A DNA stretch of 64,000 bases from DASZIT01 sp036268775 (GCA_036268775.1 DATATM010000031.1:62001-126000); one strand, 5' to 3'; numbered from the stretch's first letter, positions 19,531 through 28,880 are shown. Translations and numbers: made by a program. The notes: generated by a model from the letters alone, not told the origin.

Positions 19531-19540
19531 GGTGGACCTG

Positions 19541-20761
19541 ATGGACGAGGGGGTTCCGGTCACCGGGTCGGCGGTGGTTCCGCCGAAGTCCCCGGGCGAC
19601 GAAGGGTCCGCCGCCGAACCAGATCCCGTCCCCGCGCCGGTACCGGAGACCACCCCGGAGCCGGCACCCCGGTTCCGTCTCGGCAATCGACCCCCGCTCA
19701 CCGGCATCCGGGCCTTCGGGGTGGGGTTGGTGCTCGTCTACCACTCCAACTTCCGGACCCTGCCCGGATCCTGGGTGGCCATTCAGATGTTCTTCGTGCT
19801 CAGCGGCTTCCTGATCACCTCCATGTTGGCCGGCGAAGGGGCGAGGAAGGGGCGCATCAGCATCAAGAATTTCTACGCCCGGCGAGGGCTGCGCCTGTTG
19901 CCTCCCTTGCTTCTGACCATCGCGGGGTTGGCGATCTACGCATCCCTAGTCTCGGTGGCCGACGCCTCCCAGCGCCTCTGGGGGGACGCCTCGGCGGCAC
20001 TGTTCTATTACGCCGACTACCGACAGGCGTTCGGTCACGCTCCCTTCTTCGGCTTCCTGGCCCAGACCTGGTCGCTGTCGATCGAGGAGCAGTTCTACGT
20101 CATCTGGTCGGTGTTGATGGTGGTGGCGGTCGCTTCCCACCGCCGGCGGCTGGCCTACCTGTTCGCCGTCGTCGGGATTGCCCTCAGCGCCGGCGACCGC
20201 CTCTGGATCATCTTCCGGGCGCCTCACTTCGGCACCGTGGCCTTCTACCGGGTGTACTACGCCTTCGACAGCCGGGCCGACGCCTTGTTCATCGGTTGCC
20301 TGCTCGGGCTGTTGGCGGCCGACGGCTACCTGCAGGGCTGGAAGCCGTGGTCCACCCGGGTGCTGAAGGTGGCGGCCGCCATCTCCGCCGCGGTGACGGT
20401 CTGGGGGATAGTGGGGAGCCACTTGTTCACCGAGAGCGTGGCGCTGTGGTGGATGCCGGCCAGCACGGTGGCGTTCACCATCATCATCACCTATCTGGTC
20501 ATCAGTCCCCGCAGTCTCGGCTCCCGGTTCGTGGGCCTGGGGATCTTCGTGTTCGTCGGCGACCTCTCCTACACCCTCTATCTGGTGCACTTCCCCGTCT
20601 ACCTGGCCCTCCAGCCCAACGGTACCCACTGGTCGTACTGGCCCACCGAACTGCTCCGCCTGGCCATCATCTTTGCCATCGCCATCGGCAGTTGGTTCCT
20701 CATCGAGAAGCCGCTGACCGGTTTGCGCCGTCGCTCCAACCCAGCCTTGAGCCCTCCGTAG
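19541..20761 (+). CDS. OafA/YrhL-type membrane O-acyltransferase without SGNH domain
   Basis: A 406-residue acyltransferase-3 protein with about ten TM helices. After a Pro/Glu-rich tail of 45 residues it shows PPLTGIRAFGVGLVLVYHSN, MFFVLSGFLIT, QTWSLSIEEQFYVIW and SYTLYLVHFPVYLALQ. The His in VYHSN and the Glu in SIEEQF are the conserved catalytic-site residues of the family. It lacks the external SGNH domain of its two relatives in this island, so it may hand its acyl group to another protein or act directly. The ATG 19541 has GAGGTGGA upstream. It is followed 49 bp later by a third acyltransferase with its own promoter. Confidence 0.85.
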   Translation: MDEGVPVTGSAVVPPKSPGDEGSAAEPDPVPAPVPETTPEPAPRFRLGNRPPLTGIRAFGVGLVLVYHSNFRTLPGSWVAIQMFFVLSGFLITSMLAGEGARKGRISIKNFYARRGLRLLPPLLLTIAGLAIYASLVSVADASQRLWGDASAALFYYADYRQAFGHAPFFGFLAQTWSLSIEEQFYVIWSVLMVVAVASHRRRLAYLFAVVGIALSAGDRLWIIFRAPHFGTVAFYRVYYAFDSRADALFIGCLLGLLAADGYLQGWKPWSTRVLKVAAAISAAVTVWGIVGSHLFTESVALWWMPASTVAFTIIITYLVISPRSLGSRFVGLGIFVFVGDLSYTLYLVHFPVYLALQPNGTHWSYWPTELLRLAIIFAIAIGSWFLIEKPLTGLRRRSNPALSPP

Positions 20762-20798
20762 AGCCAGTCCCGACTCCGGAACGGCTCGACTTCGACGC

Positions 20799-20804
20799 TA
20801 CAAT
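20799..20804 (+). promoter_or_regulatory. leaderless -10 box for the third acyltransferase
   Basis: TACAAT followed by exactly 6 nt and the GTG start at 20811. This places transcription start at or next to the start codon and confirms the GTG over later starts. Confidence 0.65.
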
Positions 20805-20810
20805 CCGCCG

Positions 20811-22937
20811 GTGGGAGATCCTGTGCAGGCGGGTCCCGCGGCCAAGCCGGTGAGCGGGGGACGGGAGCCGTCGGTCAGCCGCATCCCCGCCCTCGACGGC
20901 ATTCGGGCGCTCGCCATCGGGCTGGTCCTGGTCTTCCATGGTGGCTTCAGCTGGGCCGGCGGCGGCTTCTTTGGCGTGGATGTGTTCTTCGTCCTTTCCG
21001 GGTTTCTCATCACCGGCCTGTTGATCGGAGAGTTTCGCCAGAACTCGCACATCGGCCTGCGGCGGTTCTGGGCCCACCGGATCCGACGGCTGGTCCCGGC
21101 CCTGCTGGTGATGTTGGCGGGGGTGGCCTGCTACGCGGAGTTCTTCGCGCCTCCGGACACCCTTAGCCAGTTGCGCAGCGACGCCATTGCCACCCTTCTC
21201 TACGGGAACAACTGGCACCTGGTCAACGGCACCCAGGGCTACTTCGCCGCCCTCAACACGCCCCGGCCGCTGCTGCACACCTGGTCCCTCTCCATCGAGG
21301 AGCAGTTCTATCTGGTCTGGCCGGTGGTGGTGCTGGCCATCATGAAGTGGACCCGATCGCGGCGGGTGCTGTTGACGGTGACCATCGTCGGCGCGCTGGC
21401 CAGCGCTGGGGAGATGGCCTATCTGTACCACGGGGGATCAGGGATCAATCGGGTCTACTACGGGACCGACACCCGGGCCCAGGCGTTGTTGATCGGGGCG
21501 GCCCTGGCCGTGGTGCTGGCCCGACCGGCGGGAGGGAGCGAAGGCGGTGACGGCGCCTCGGCCTGGAAGCTCTCCCTGGTCCGCAGGGCCACCTTGTCGC
21601 CGGCGGCAAGGTGGATGCTGATGATCGCCGGAGCCGTCGGCCTGGCCGCCATCGTGGTGATGTCGGTGGTGGTCAACAGCGGGACCGGTTGGCTCTACCA
21701 GGGCGGGTTCGGCCTGGTGGCGCTGGCCGCCGCCGCGGTGGTGGCGTCGGTGTCCTTGGTACCCGACAGCCCGTGGGCTCGACTGCTGTCCCTTCGGCCG
21801 GTCGGCTACATCGGCGCCATCTCCTACGGGCTGTACCTCTGGCACTGGCCGGTCTTCGTGGTGTTGGACAACGCCCGGACCGGCTTGGCCGGTTGGTCGC
21901 TGTTCGCCGTGCGGGTCGCGGTGTCGGTGGCGGTGGCGGCGCTGTCGTACCACCTGGTCGAAATGCCGATCCGCCGGGGCATCCTCCGAGGATGGAGGGC
22001 GTGGGCCGTCACCCCGGTGGCGGTGGGGGGAGCCGCGGCGTTGCTGGTGGCCACCACCGCCGGCGCGGTTCCGGCGCTCGGAGCCCAGTCGGTCAGCAGC
22101 AAGCTGACCCCCCCGGTGTCGGTGACCGCCCATGATCCCGGCACCAGCGCCAATACCCCCCAGGTGCCGGCCGGCACCCGCGGCCCCTACCGGGTCCTGT
22201 TGTTGGGGGATTCCGAGGCCAGTTTCCTGGGATTCGGGTTGGGCCCAGCGTCGGGCACCTACAACGTGGCTTACGCCGGCGACGGGGTGTTGGGGTGCGG
22301 CCTGCTGCAAGGGGAGACGACCCTCCACAACGTGGTGGATCCGGGTACCGTCGGGACTCGCGGGGGCCAGGTAGAAGTGCCGTGTGCCACCCAGTCGGCC
22401 CGATGGACAGCGGACCTGAACGCCTTCCACCCCGATGTCGTCGTGCTGGCCGATGGGGAGTACGAGGTGCGAAACCGGCTGATCAACGGCCACTGGACCC
22501 ACATCGGCCAACCCGGTTTCGACAGCGCCGAGTTGCAGGCGATGCGGAGCGCCGTGGCGGTGCTCCGGTCGACCGGAGCCAGGGTCGTCCTGCTCACCGC
22601 CGTCTACTACCAGCAGCCCGAACAGGCCGACGGGTCAGCCTGGCCCGAGGACGATCCCCCGCGGGTCGACCGCTATAACGCCTTGCTCCGCCAGGTGGCC
22701 GCTGAAGCCGGGAGCGGGGTGACGGTGGAGGATCTCAACGCCCACCTGGACCCCGGTGGCCACTACGCCCAGTACATCGACGGGGTCAACGTGCGCTACG
22801 CCGACGGCATCCACGTGGACGCGGCCGGAGCCAAGCTGGTGGCGCCCTGGCTGCTCGCCGACCTCGCCCGTCTGGCGGCGGCGAACCGGGCCGGCACCCC
22901 CGCGTCGGTCACCGCCGATCCGAGCTCGTCGTCCTGA
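20811..22937 (+). CDS. OafA/YrhL-type O-acyltransferase with C-terminal SGNH domain
   Basis: A 708-residue paralogue of the acyltransferase at 13464. The membrane domain has PALDGIRALAIGLVLVFHGG, FFVLSGFLIT, HTWSLSIEEQFYLVWP and SYGLYLWHWPVF. The external domain has LLGDSEASFLGFG (S468) and DGIHVD (D665, H668), the Ser and Asp-x-x-His of SGNH esterases/acyltransferases. The predicted role is acylation of a surface polysaccharide or glycolipid. The start is fixed by the leaderless TACAAT promoter. It ends 10 bp before a convergent gene and closes the rightward arm of the island. Confidence 0.85.
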   Translation: MGDPVQAGPAAKPVSGGREPSVSRIPALDGIRALAIGLVLVFHGGFSWAGGGFFGVDVFFVLSGFLITGLLIGEFRQNSHIGLRRFWAHRIRRLVPALLVMLAGVACYAEFFAPPDTLSQLRSDAIATLLYGNNWHLVNGTQGYFAALNTPRPLLHTWSLSIEEQFYLVWPVVVLAIMKWTRSRRVLLTVTIVGALASAGEMAYLYHGGSGINRVYYGTDTRAQALLIGAALAVVLARPAGGSEGGDGASAWKLSLVRRATLSPAARWMLMIAGAVGLAAIVVMSVVVNSGTGWLYQGGFGLVALAAAAVVASVSLVPDSPWARLLSLRPVGYIGAISYGLYLWHWPVFVVLDNARTGLAGWSLFAVRVAVSVAVAALSYHLVEMPIRRGILRGWRAWAVTPVAVGGAAALLVATTAGAVPALGAQSVSSKLTPPVSVTAHDPGTSANTPQVPAGTRGPYRVLLLGDSEASFLGFGLGPASGTYNVAYAGDGVLGCGLLQGETTLHNVVDPGTVGTRGGQVEVPCATQSARWTADLNAFHPDVVVLADGEYEVRNRLINGHWTHIGQPGFDSAELQAMRSAVAVLRSTGARVVLLTAVYYQQPEQADGSAWPEDDPPRVDRYNALLRQVAAEAGSGVTVEDLNAHLDPGGHYAQYIDGVNVRYADGIHVDAAGAKLVAPWLLADLARLAAANRAGTPASVTADPSSSS

Positions 22938-22947
22938 GGAGGCTTCC

Positions 22948-24690
22948 TTACCCGCCCGCCGGGTGAGTCGGAAAGGTGATGATCACCGCGATATTCCCGA
23001 CCCGACCGGCATAGCCGGGGAGTCGAGCCTCGGCCACCGACCACGGCGAGAGCTCGACGGAGGCAGGTTCGTGTCCGGTGGCCAGGTAGCTGTTTCCGAA
23101 TTGGGCCTGCCAGGCGGTGTTCACCTTCGGGTGGTACCCCTGCTGGTCCAATTGGTTCACCAGGCCGATGAACTGTTCGACCCCCAGGAGCAGCGGCTGG
23201 ACGCCGTTGTCGCCGACGAACACCGATTGCTGGTGGCTGAGGGAAGGGACCACCAGGGCGTCGAGCTTGGCCACGGTCGGATCTGACACCGTGCTCAATG
23301 CCGGGATCGCCGCCGCCCGAACGGTCAGTACCACCCCCACCAGCGCGGCCACCACCCCCAGCGCCACCCGCAGCGGCAGGGTCGACCGCACGGCTCTGAC
23401 GCGACCAGTGGCTATCGGCCACTCCCACCGCACCATGCCGATCCCGATGAGGGCGGCGATGGGCAGGGCGACCTCCCACGCCACCAGATAGCCGAATATC
23501 AACCCGATGACATGGGTGACGGCCAGGACGGTGGCCGCCCCGCCGATGACACTGAGGGCGCCCAAGGCGGCCGCGAACCTCATCCGCTGGCGAAGGCCGA
23601 CAATGGCGACGCCGGCGCCGACCACCAGGACCGCGATCCACACCCCGACGGCCAGGGCGGAGTGGCTGGGCGGCCCGCCGAGCAGCGAGTGCATGACCTC
23701 GGCCGGACCCTCCACCAGCACCCCGTTGACCGCCGCCACCGACCAGAGGGCGGCGTGGAAGGACTGGCCGGGATTGCCGCTGGTGAAGAACCGGTAGATC
23801 AGCGTGAAGTTCCCCGGGTGGTTGGAGAATTGCTGGATGACCGGGGGTGTCCACATGGCGATGAACACCACCAAACCGGCGGCGGCCCACCCGGGCGACG
23901 ATGACCGAGGCAGGTCGGAGACCGGCGATTGTCGCCGGTCGATGAGGAGCGTGACCAACCAGGTGACGGCGGCCATCGCCCACAACACCGCCACCACCGG
24001 CAGGGTGGAGACGTCGGTTTGGACGATGAAGGTGCCGACCAGCAGCGCGCCGATCAAGGACAGCGTCGAGCGGGCAACCGCCGAGGCGCAGAGCACCGCG
24101 AACAGGAGCAGCGGGAGGATGACGACCATCGGGTTCCAGGGACTGACCAGTGCCCCGAGCCCGCCCTCGGAGTAGGTCATGGTGCCGGGGCCGGTGATGG
24201 CCAGCATCGCCGCCAGGACCCCGACCCACACCGCCGCCCACAGGGCACGAGCCGGCGTCGATCGCCGTCGGACCACCCCGACGCACGCCAACGCCGCCAG
24301 GGCATTGATGAGGGTGGCCCCGAAGTACTCGGCCCGGGCTCCGGAGCCGAGCACCCGGTAGGAGAGGGACAGGAGATAGAAATAGCTGGGACCCGGATGG
24401 TTCCAGTTGTTGTGGTCGAAGACGCCCAACTGCTGGCGCCACCGGAGGGCCTCCCGGGTGTGGAGATCGATGAGGGCAAGATCGTCGGGCAGGTAGATGT
24501 GCTGACCGGATGCGATCAGGAACCGGATGAGGATGACCGCGAACGGGATGGCCAGGACGGCGAAGGCGAGCCCCGTCATCCACGACGAACCCCCTAAGGG
24601 TGAGGGATGCACCGGTTCGGAGGATGAACCGGGGGTCCGGTCGCCCGAAGCCTGGAGGGGGGGACGGGTCGTCGCCGGGTCCGGGTTCAT
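22948..24690 (-). CDS. polytopic membrane protein, GT-C/ArnT-like
   Basis: A 580-residue membrane protein with a 35-residue cytoplasmic tail, then TM1 and an external loop YLPDDLALIDLHTREALRW. NWNHPGPSYFYLL follows, matching the acidic-pair plus HPGP layout of GT39/ArnT-type transferases. About ten more hydrophobic segments lead to a C-terminal external domain (about 450-580). It is not a TCGCxD family member, having no CxC loop and no terminal Cys pair. The ATG at 24690 lies 9 nt after a TACAAT box. A lipid-linked sugar transferase is the best guess. Confidence 0.6.
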   Translation of the reverse strand: MNPDPATTRPPLQASGDRTPGSSSEPVHPSPLGGSSWMTGLAFAVLAIPFAVILIRFLIASGQHIYLPDDLALIDLHTREALRWRQQLGVFDHNNWNHPGPSYFYLLSLSYRVLGSGARAEYFGATLINALAALACVGVVRRRSTPARALWAAVWVGVLAAMLAITGPGTMTYSEGGLGALVSPWNPMVVILPLLLFAVLCASAVARSTLSLIGALLVGTFIVQTDVSTLPVVAVLWAMAAVTWLVTLLIDRRQSPVSDLPRSSSPGWAAAGLVVFIAMWTPPVIQQFSNHPGNFTLIYRFFTSGNPGQSFHAALWSVAAVNGVLVEGPAEVMHSLLGGPPSHSALAVGVWIAVLVVGAGVAIVGLRQRMRFAAALGALSVIGGAATVLAVTHVIGLIFGYLVAWEVALPIAALIGIGMVRWEWPIATGRVRAVRSTLPLRVALGVVAALVGVVLTVRAAAIPALSTVSDPTVAKLDALVVPSLSHQQSVFVGDNGVQPLLLGVEQFIGLVNQLDQQGYHPKVNTAWQAQFGNSYLATGHEPASVELSPWSVAEARLPGYAGRVGNIAVIITFPTHPAGG

Positions 24691-24699
24691 GTCCCGCCG

Positions 24700-24705
24700 A
24701 TTGTA
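24700..24705 (-). promoter_or_regulatory. -10 box for the GT-C gene at 24690
   Basis: TACAAT on the minus strand, 9 nt before the ATG. It would give a leaderless or near-leaderless transcript and separates this gene from the upstream Tat-exported protein (gap 82 bp). Confidence 0.5.
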
Positions 24706-24772
24706 CGAGCCGGGACGTCGGGCGACCGGATGCCGTAGTTCGATCCTGTCGACTCCCGGCGACGCCGGTGGC

Positions 24773-26605
24773 TCAGGCGGCGTTGTTGATGGTCGGGCCC
24801 TTGATGGACGAGGACCCGGAGCCATAGACGGCCTGCCAGTTCCCCTGGGAGGGCTGGGTGACGCTGGCCGGGCCCATCCCAATGACCGAGTAGAGGTTCT
24901 CCATCACCCGGAGCAGCGGGGCGGTCACCCCGGCAATTGGATCCGGCACCACATTGGGGGGGATGAGCGTGCTGTTGACCAGCGCCCCGATCCAGGTGGC
25001 GTTGCCGGTGGAGAAGACGCCGCCACCGCCGTTCGGCACGGTGTACCAGGTGACGTCCGAATAATTCCCACCCCGGTTGGGCACGATGGAATGGGCCAGC
25101 ACATCGAGGTTGGTGGGGCTCGACGTGCCGGGGACGTAGCGGTCGAACTCGCCCTGGACGACTTTGGGGAGGCTCTGGTTCTGGGTGAACCCGGTGCCGG
25201 CGAACACCCAGGCGTTCGGCGCAGTGACCACCATGGCGGCGTTGGCGGCGATGTCCTGATAGGTGCTGCCGATCAGTTGGCTCTCCGGTTTGGAGACCGG
25301 CGCGTCGGGCCAGTTGACGGTGACCCGGGTGTCGTCGACCCCGGTGAGGGGATCCTCGCTGGCGGACTTGTAACAGACCTGCTGCCGGTTGGCCCCGAGG
25401 TTCGACGGCTGGAACCGGATCTGGCGGTAGCACGCGTTGGCTCCGAGAAACGCCATATTCACTCCCGAGGCGACCGACTGGACCCCGCCCGATCGCATTT
25501 CCAGCGACCAGTACTCGTCATGCCCCAGGCTGAGCAGCGCCTTGTGGTTGTTCAAGAGTTGAGGCCGGGCGTGGAAGTCGACGTCGGTCCAGTAGGTCAC
25601 GTCGAGGCCCATCTGTTCGGCCTGATAGATGACCGGGAACTCGTTCCCGATGAAGTCGGCCGCCCCTGACGCCCAGTCGTGGTCGTAGGGTCGATCGAAG
25701 GTGACCGCGCGGGCCCGGTGGTTGAAATCCCCGCCGGCGGGATCGTGGGTGAACGACAGAGCACCGCCCTGGTTGCCGTAGTAGAGGCTGTAGCCGCCCC
25801 AACGGTTGTAGGCCTGCCAGGTGGTCACGCTGGATTGGATGACGATGGCGGCCTTGGAGGTGTCATCCCTCACGCAGAGGGGAACGAATTGCTGCTCGTT
25901 GTTCGGACCCACCAGCTTCAACAGGTAGGCGCCGGGTGGCCAGGCCGCCGTTACCGGAACGCCGATCGACGGGTTCCAATTGCACTCGATGGTGTTGGTG
26001 GAGGAGACCAGCGTGGGTTGGGCCTGTCGGGTCCCGGTGGCTTCGTCCGACTGCCACACCAACCGGGCACCGATGCCCTGGTAGTAGCCCATCCGGTAGG
26101 CCTCGACGTGGAAATGAGCTGCCCGGGTGCTCACGAACAGGGTCACGGTGTCACCGAGGGCGGCGCTGCACTGGCTGGCGTAGCCCTCGATGTCGCCGGC
26201 CTGCTGGGGGGTGTTCACCCACCAGGCGTGGCCGGTCTTGGCGTTCTCGGCGACGATGGCCGGATTCATGGGGATGGTGACCCCGTCGGCCAGTTTGGTG
26301 TTGACCACCGTGGCGGTCTGGGGGACCGGCTTCTTGGCCCGGGCCGGTGTGGTGGTACCACTGGCGTTGGGATGCCCCGAGCCGCCGGTCTCGGCGACCG
26401 CCAGTGCCACCGCGCCGGCGGCCACCACGCCACCGGTGGCGGCCAAGGCGATGAATTGGCGCCGGTGCACCCGTTGGGCCCGTGACCTCGACGCCACGAT
26501 GGCGTCATAGAAAGACGTTCCCGACGAACCCGCCGGCTCGACCCCGTCCCTCGAGGTGGCTGGGGGCGGCGCGTCACCACGTTCAGACGCTGCCTCGGGA
26601 TCCAC
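24773..26605 (-). CDS. Tat-exported protein with N,N-dimethylformamidase large-subunit-like domain
   Basis: A 610-residue protein. A 45-residue cytoplasmic lead is followed by HRRQFIAL (R48, R49) and a hydrophobic stretch, a twin-arginine signal, so it is exported folded. The rest resembles the C-terminal domain of dimethylformamidase large subunits (PF20254 as I recall): YNRWGGYSLYYG, AEQMGLDVTYWTDVDFH, LLSLGHDEYWS. These domains belong to metal enzymes that hydrolyse amides, but many exported members have no known substrate. The start is fixed at GTG 26605 by a TACAAT box 6 nt upstream; the open frame runs on for nearly 800 nt further upstream but is not coding. Its place at the edge of the envelope island suggests a cell-surface role. 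Confidence 0.7.
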   Translation of the reverse strand: MDPEAASERGDAPPPATSRDGVEPAGSSGTSFYDAIVASRSRAQRVHRRQFIALAATGGVVAAGAVALAVAETGGSGHPNASGTTTPARAKKPVPQTATVVNTKLADGVTIPMNPAIVAENAKTGHAWWVNTPQQAGDIEGYASQCSAALGDTVTLFVSTRAAHFHVEAYRMGYYQGIGARLVWQSDEATGTRQAQPTLVSSTNTIECNWNPSIGVPVTAAWPPGAYLLKLVGPNNEQQFVPLCVRDDTSKAAIVIQSSVTTWQAYNRWGGYSLYYGNQGGALSFTHDPAGGDFNHRARAVTFDRPYDHDWASGAADFIGNEFPVIYQAEQMGLDVTYWTDVDFHARPQLLNNHKALLSLGHDEYWSLEMRSGGVQSVASGVNMAFLGANACYRQIRFQPSNLGANRQQVCYKSASEDPLTGVDDTRVTVNWPDAPVSKPESQLIGSTYQDIAANAAMVVTAPNAWVFAGTGFTQNQSLPKVVQGEFDRYVPGTSSPTNLDVLAHSIVPNRGGNYSDVTWYTVPNGGGGVFSTGNATWIGALVNSTLIPPNVVPDPIAGVTAPLLRVMENLYSVIGMGPASVTQPSQGNWQAVYGSGSSSIKGPTINNAA

Positions 26606-26611
26606 CGCCGC

Positions 26612-26617
26612 ATTGTA
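26612..26617 (-). promoter_or_regulatory. leaderless -10 box for the Tat-exported protein
   Basis: TACAAT on the minus strand, then 6 nt, then GTG 26605. It fixes the start codon. Confidence 0.65.
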
Positions 26618-26818
26618 CCGGGCCTCTGGCCCACAATTTGGCCGTATCCTCAGGGAAACCGGCGGAATTGCCCGATGGTGATGTCGGAGGCTGAGCCTTC
26701 CCCGAAGGCGGCCGAAAGGATGGACACCCATGCGGTTCGGAGTCATTTGCCCCGTTGGCGCCCAACTCCGCAGTCCGGGCGGCCCCATCGGGATGTCGGC
26801 TCGCCTGGGCGGGCTCGG

Positions 26819-27358
26819 ATGACCGGCCCCGAAGCGATTTCGGACCAGGATCTCAGGGATGAGCTCGCCCTTCGGGCGCTGTCGACGTCCTATGCCGCCG
26901 CCGCCGACCTCCGGGACGGGGACCGCTTTGCCGCATTGTTCGTCGAGGACGGTGAGTTGGTGGTGCCGGACTACCCGGTGGACTTCGGCCCGGTCCTCAC
27001 CCGGTCCGGACGGGAGCGGTTGCGTCAGATCCCCGACTTCCTCCGGCAGTACCCCCGCACCTTCCACCAGGTGACGAACCATGAGTTCGCCATCGACGGG
27101 GACACCGCCGCGGGCAACGTGCAGTGCGTCGCCCATCACCTGACTGCGATCGACCCCTCCGTGCCGCCGGGCTCGATCGACGGATCCGAGGCAGAGGAAG
27201 CCCCGGCGAAGCCGGAAGCCATTGATTTCATCTGGTACATCCGCTACCGGGATGACTACCGGCGGGTCGATGGCGACTGGAAGTTCCAGCGCCGGTCCAT
27301 CCATCTTCAATTTGTGGAGGAGCGCCCCGTCCTCCGGATGGGGCTTCCCCTGTCCTGA
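26819..27358 (+). CDS. NTF2-like/SnoaL-type protein
   Basis: About 179 residues. The fold is recognisable from LALRALSTSYAAAADLRDGDRFAALFVEDGEL near the N-terminus, FHQVTNHEFAIDGDTA in the middle and YRRVDGDWKFQRRSI near the end, the pattern of SnoaL-type hydratases, isomerases and polyketide cyclase-like proteins. No catalytic residues can be assigned. The frame is open back to ATG 26675, and a TATCCT box lies at 26645, but the 48 residues between look non-coding in composition, so 26819 is preferred although it lacks a good RBS. It converges with the citrate synthase, with 4 bp between the stops. Confidence 0.55.
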   Translation: MTGPEAISDQDLRDELALRALSTSYAAAADLRDGDRFAALFVEDGELVVPDYPVDFGPVLTRSGRERLRQIPDFLRQYPRTFHQVTNHEFAIDGDTAAGNVQCVAHHLTAIDPSVPPGSIDGSEAEEAPAKPEAIDFIWYIRYRDDYRRVDGDWKFQRRSIHLQFVEERPVLRMGLPLS

Positions 27359-27362
27359 CCGA

Positions 27363-28880
27363 TCAGCGGGCGGGAACCGGTTGCGGTGGCGGCGGACCGA
27401 CATAACGGGCGGCCGGCCGGATCAGCCGGTTGTCGTGCGCCTGTTCCATCACCTGGGTGGCCCAGCCGATGGTCCGGCTGGAGGCGAAGGTCGGGGTGAA
27501 CATGTCCCGGGGGATCCCACAGGTATGCATGACGACACCGGCGAAGAACTCGACGTTGGTATACAGCTGCCGGCCCGGCTTCAATTCGGCCAGGACATCG
27601 ACGGTGGTCCGCTCGACCTGCTCGGCGAACTCGACCAGTGGGCCTCCCAGGCTTCGGGCCACACCCCGGAGAAACACCGAGCGGGGGTCGTCGGTCTTGT
27701 AGACACGATGGCCGAAGCCCATGATCCGGTCGCCGTGCTCGATGGCCGCCCGCACCCAGGCTTCGGCCCGGTCGGGGGTGGCGAGGTCATCGAGCATGTC
27801 CAGAGCCCGGCTGGGGGCGCCCCCGTGCAACGGGCCCGAGAGCGCCCCGATGGCGCCGGTGACGGCGGCGGCGAGGTCGGCCCCGGTGGAGGTGATGACC
27901 CGGGCGGTGAAGGTCGAAGCGTTGAAGCCGTGATCGATGGTGAGGATGAGGTACTGCTCGACGGCCCGAACATGGGCGGCCGGCGCGTCCTCCCCCAGCA
28001 GCATCCACAGATAATTTTCCGCGTAGGACAGGTCATCCCGGGGAGGGACGGGCTCGAGCCCATTCCGCAGCCGATGGGTGGCGGTCAACAGGGTGGGCAC
28101 CACCGCGCAGAGATGGAGAGCCTGGAGACGCAGCTCGGTGGCGTCGATGTCATGGGTCGGCCGCCAACCCAGTTCTGCCCCCAGGAGGGATACCCCGGTG
28201 CGGAGCACATCGAGCGACCCCCCGCTCGATGCCAGGTCGGGCAGCAGTGACGCCAACCGGTCGGGCAGGGGCCGCAGGGGCGCCACCTCGGAGGCGAAGG
28301 CATCGGCCCGTTTCCGGTCGGGGAGTTCCCCGTCGAAGAGCAGCAGCCAGACGTCCTCGAGGGACCGGCTGATCGCCAACTCCACTGCCGAATACTGCCG
28401 GTAGTGGTAGAAGCCTTCGAGGCCACGGACGTCGCCCACCGCCGTCTCGGCCACCACCACCCCTTCGAGACCCTTGGGGACGTCGGTCCCCGCCTCGTTG
28501 GCCGGACGGATCTGGGCCACCTCCAGGAGATCCCGGATGGAGACCACCCCGACCAGGACCCCGCCCTCCACCACCGGGAGGTGGCGGTAGTGATGATGGG
28601 TCAGGCTGGTCCAGGCCGCCCCCGCCTCCTCGCCCGGCGCCAGGACATCGGGATTGACGGTCATCCACAGATGCACCGGCTCCCGCAGGGGATCCGCATG
28701 TCCCGCCGCTGACCGCAGCAGGTCGCGCTCGGTGACGATGCCGGTCACTTTGCCGCGGTTGGTGACCACGACCGACCCGATGTCGTGGCGGTGCATGATG
28801 CCGGCCGCCTCCGCCAGCGATGCGTCGGGGTCGCAGGTGACGGGTGGGGAGGACATCAGATCTCGTACGGACGTGGCCAT
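27363..28880 (-). CDS. citA: CBS-domain citrate synthase (CitA-like)
   Basis: A 505-residue fusion. Residues about 9-125 form two CBS domains (VRDLMSSPPVTC, IGSVVVTNRGKVTGIVTERDLL and HLPVVEGGVLVGVVSIRDLL), which usually bind adenine nucleotides. Residues about 140-495 are citrate synthase, close to mycobacterial CitA: DHGFNASTFTARV, LHGGAPSRAL (H352), MGFGHRVYK (H391) and TNVEFFAG, where the usual catalytic Asp is Glu (E444), as I recall for CitA itself. The predicted reaction is oxaloacetate plus acetyl-CoA (or propionyl-CoA) to citrate, with nucleotide control through the CBS pair. ATG 28880 has GAGGAG 7 nt upstream; the frame is open to 28970 but lacks an RBS. It is transcribed away from the HTH-citrate synthase. 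Confidence 0.85.
   Translation of the reverse strand: MATSVRDLMSSPPVTCDPDASLAEAAGIMHRHDIGSVVVTNRGKVTGIVTERDLLRSAAGHADPLREPVHLWMTVNPDVLAPGEEAGAAWTSLTHHHYRHLPVVEGGVLVGVVSIRDLLEVAQIRPANEAGTDVPKGLEGVVVAETAVGDVRGLEGFYHYRQYSAVELAISRSLEDVWLLLFDGELPDRKRADAFASEVAPLRPLPDRLASLLPDLASSGGSLDVLRTGVSLLGAELGWRPTHDIDATELRLQALHLCAVVPTLLTATHRLRNGLEPVPPRDDLSYAENYLWMLLGEDAPAAHVRAVEQYLILTIDHGFNASTFTARVITSTGADLAAAVTGAIGALSGPLHGGAPSRALDMLDDLATPDRAEAWVRAAIEHGDRIMGFGHRVYKTDDPRSVFLRGVARSLGGPLVEFAEQVERTTVDVLAELKPGRQLYTNVEFFAGVVMHTCGIPRDMFTPTFASSRTIGWATQVMEQAHDNRLIRPAARYVGPPPPQPVPAR

Noticed and set aside
24773..27403. 876-codon version of the Tat-exported protein
   Set aside because: The first 266 codons overlap the NTF2 gene and lack coding character; the TACAAT-N6-GTG promoter fixes the start at 26605.
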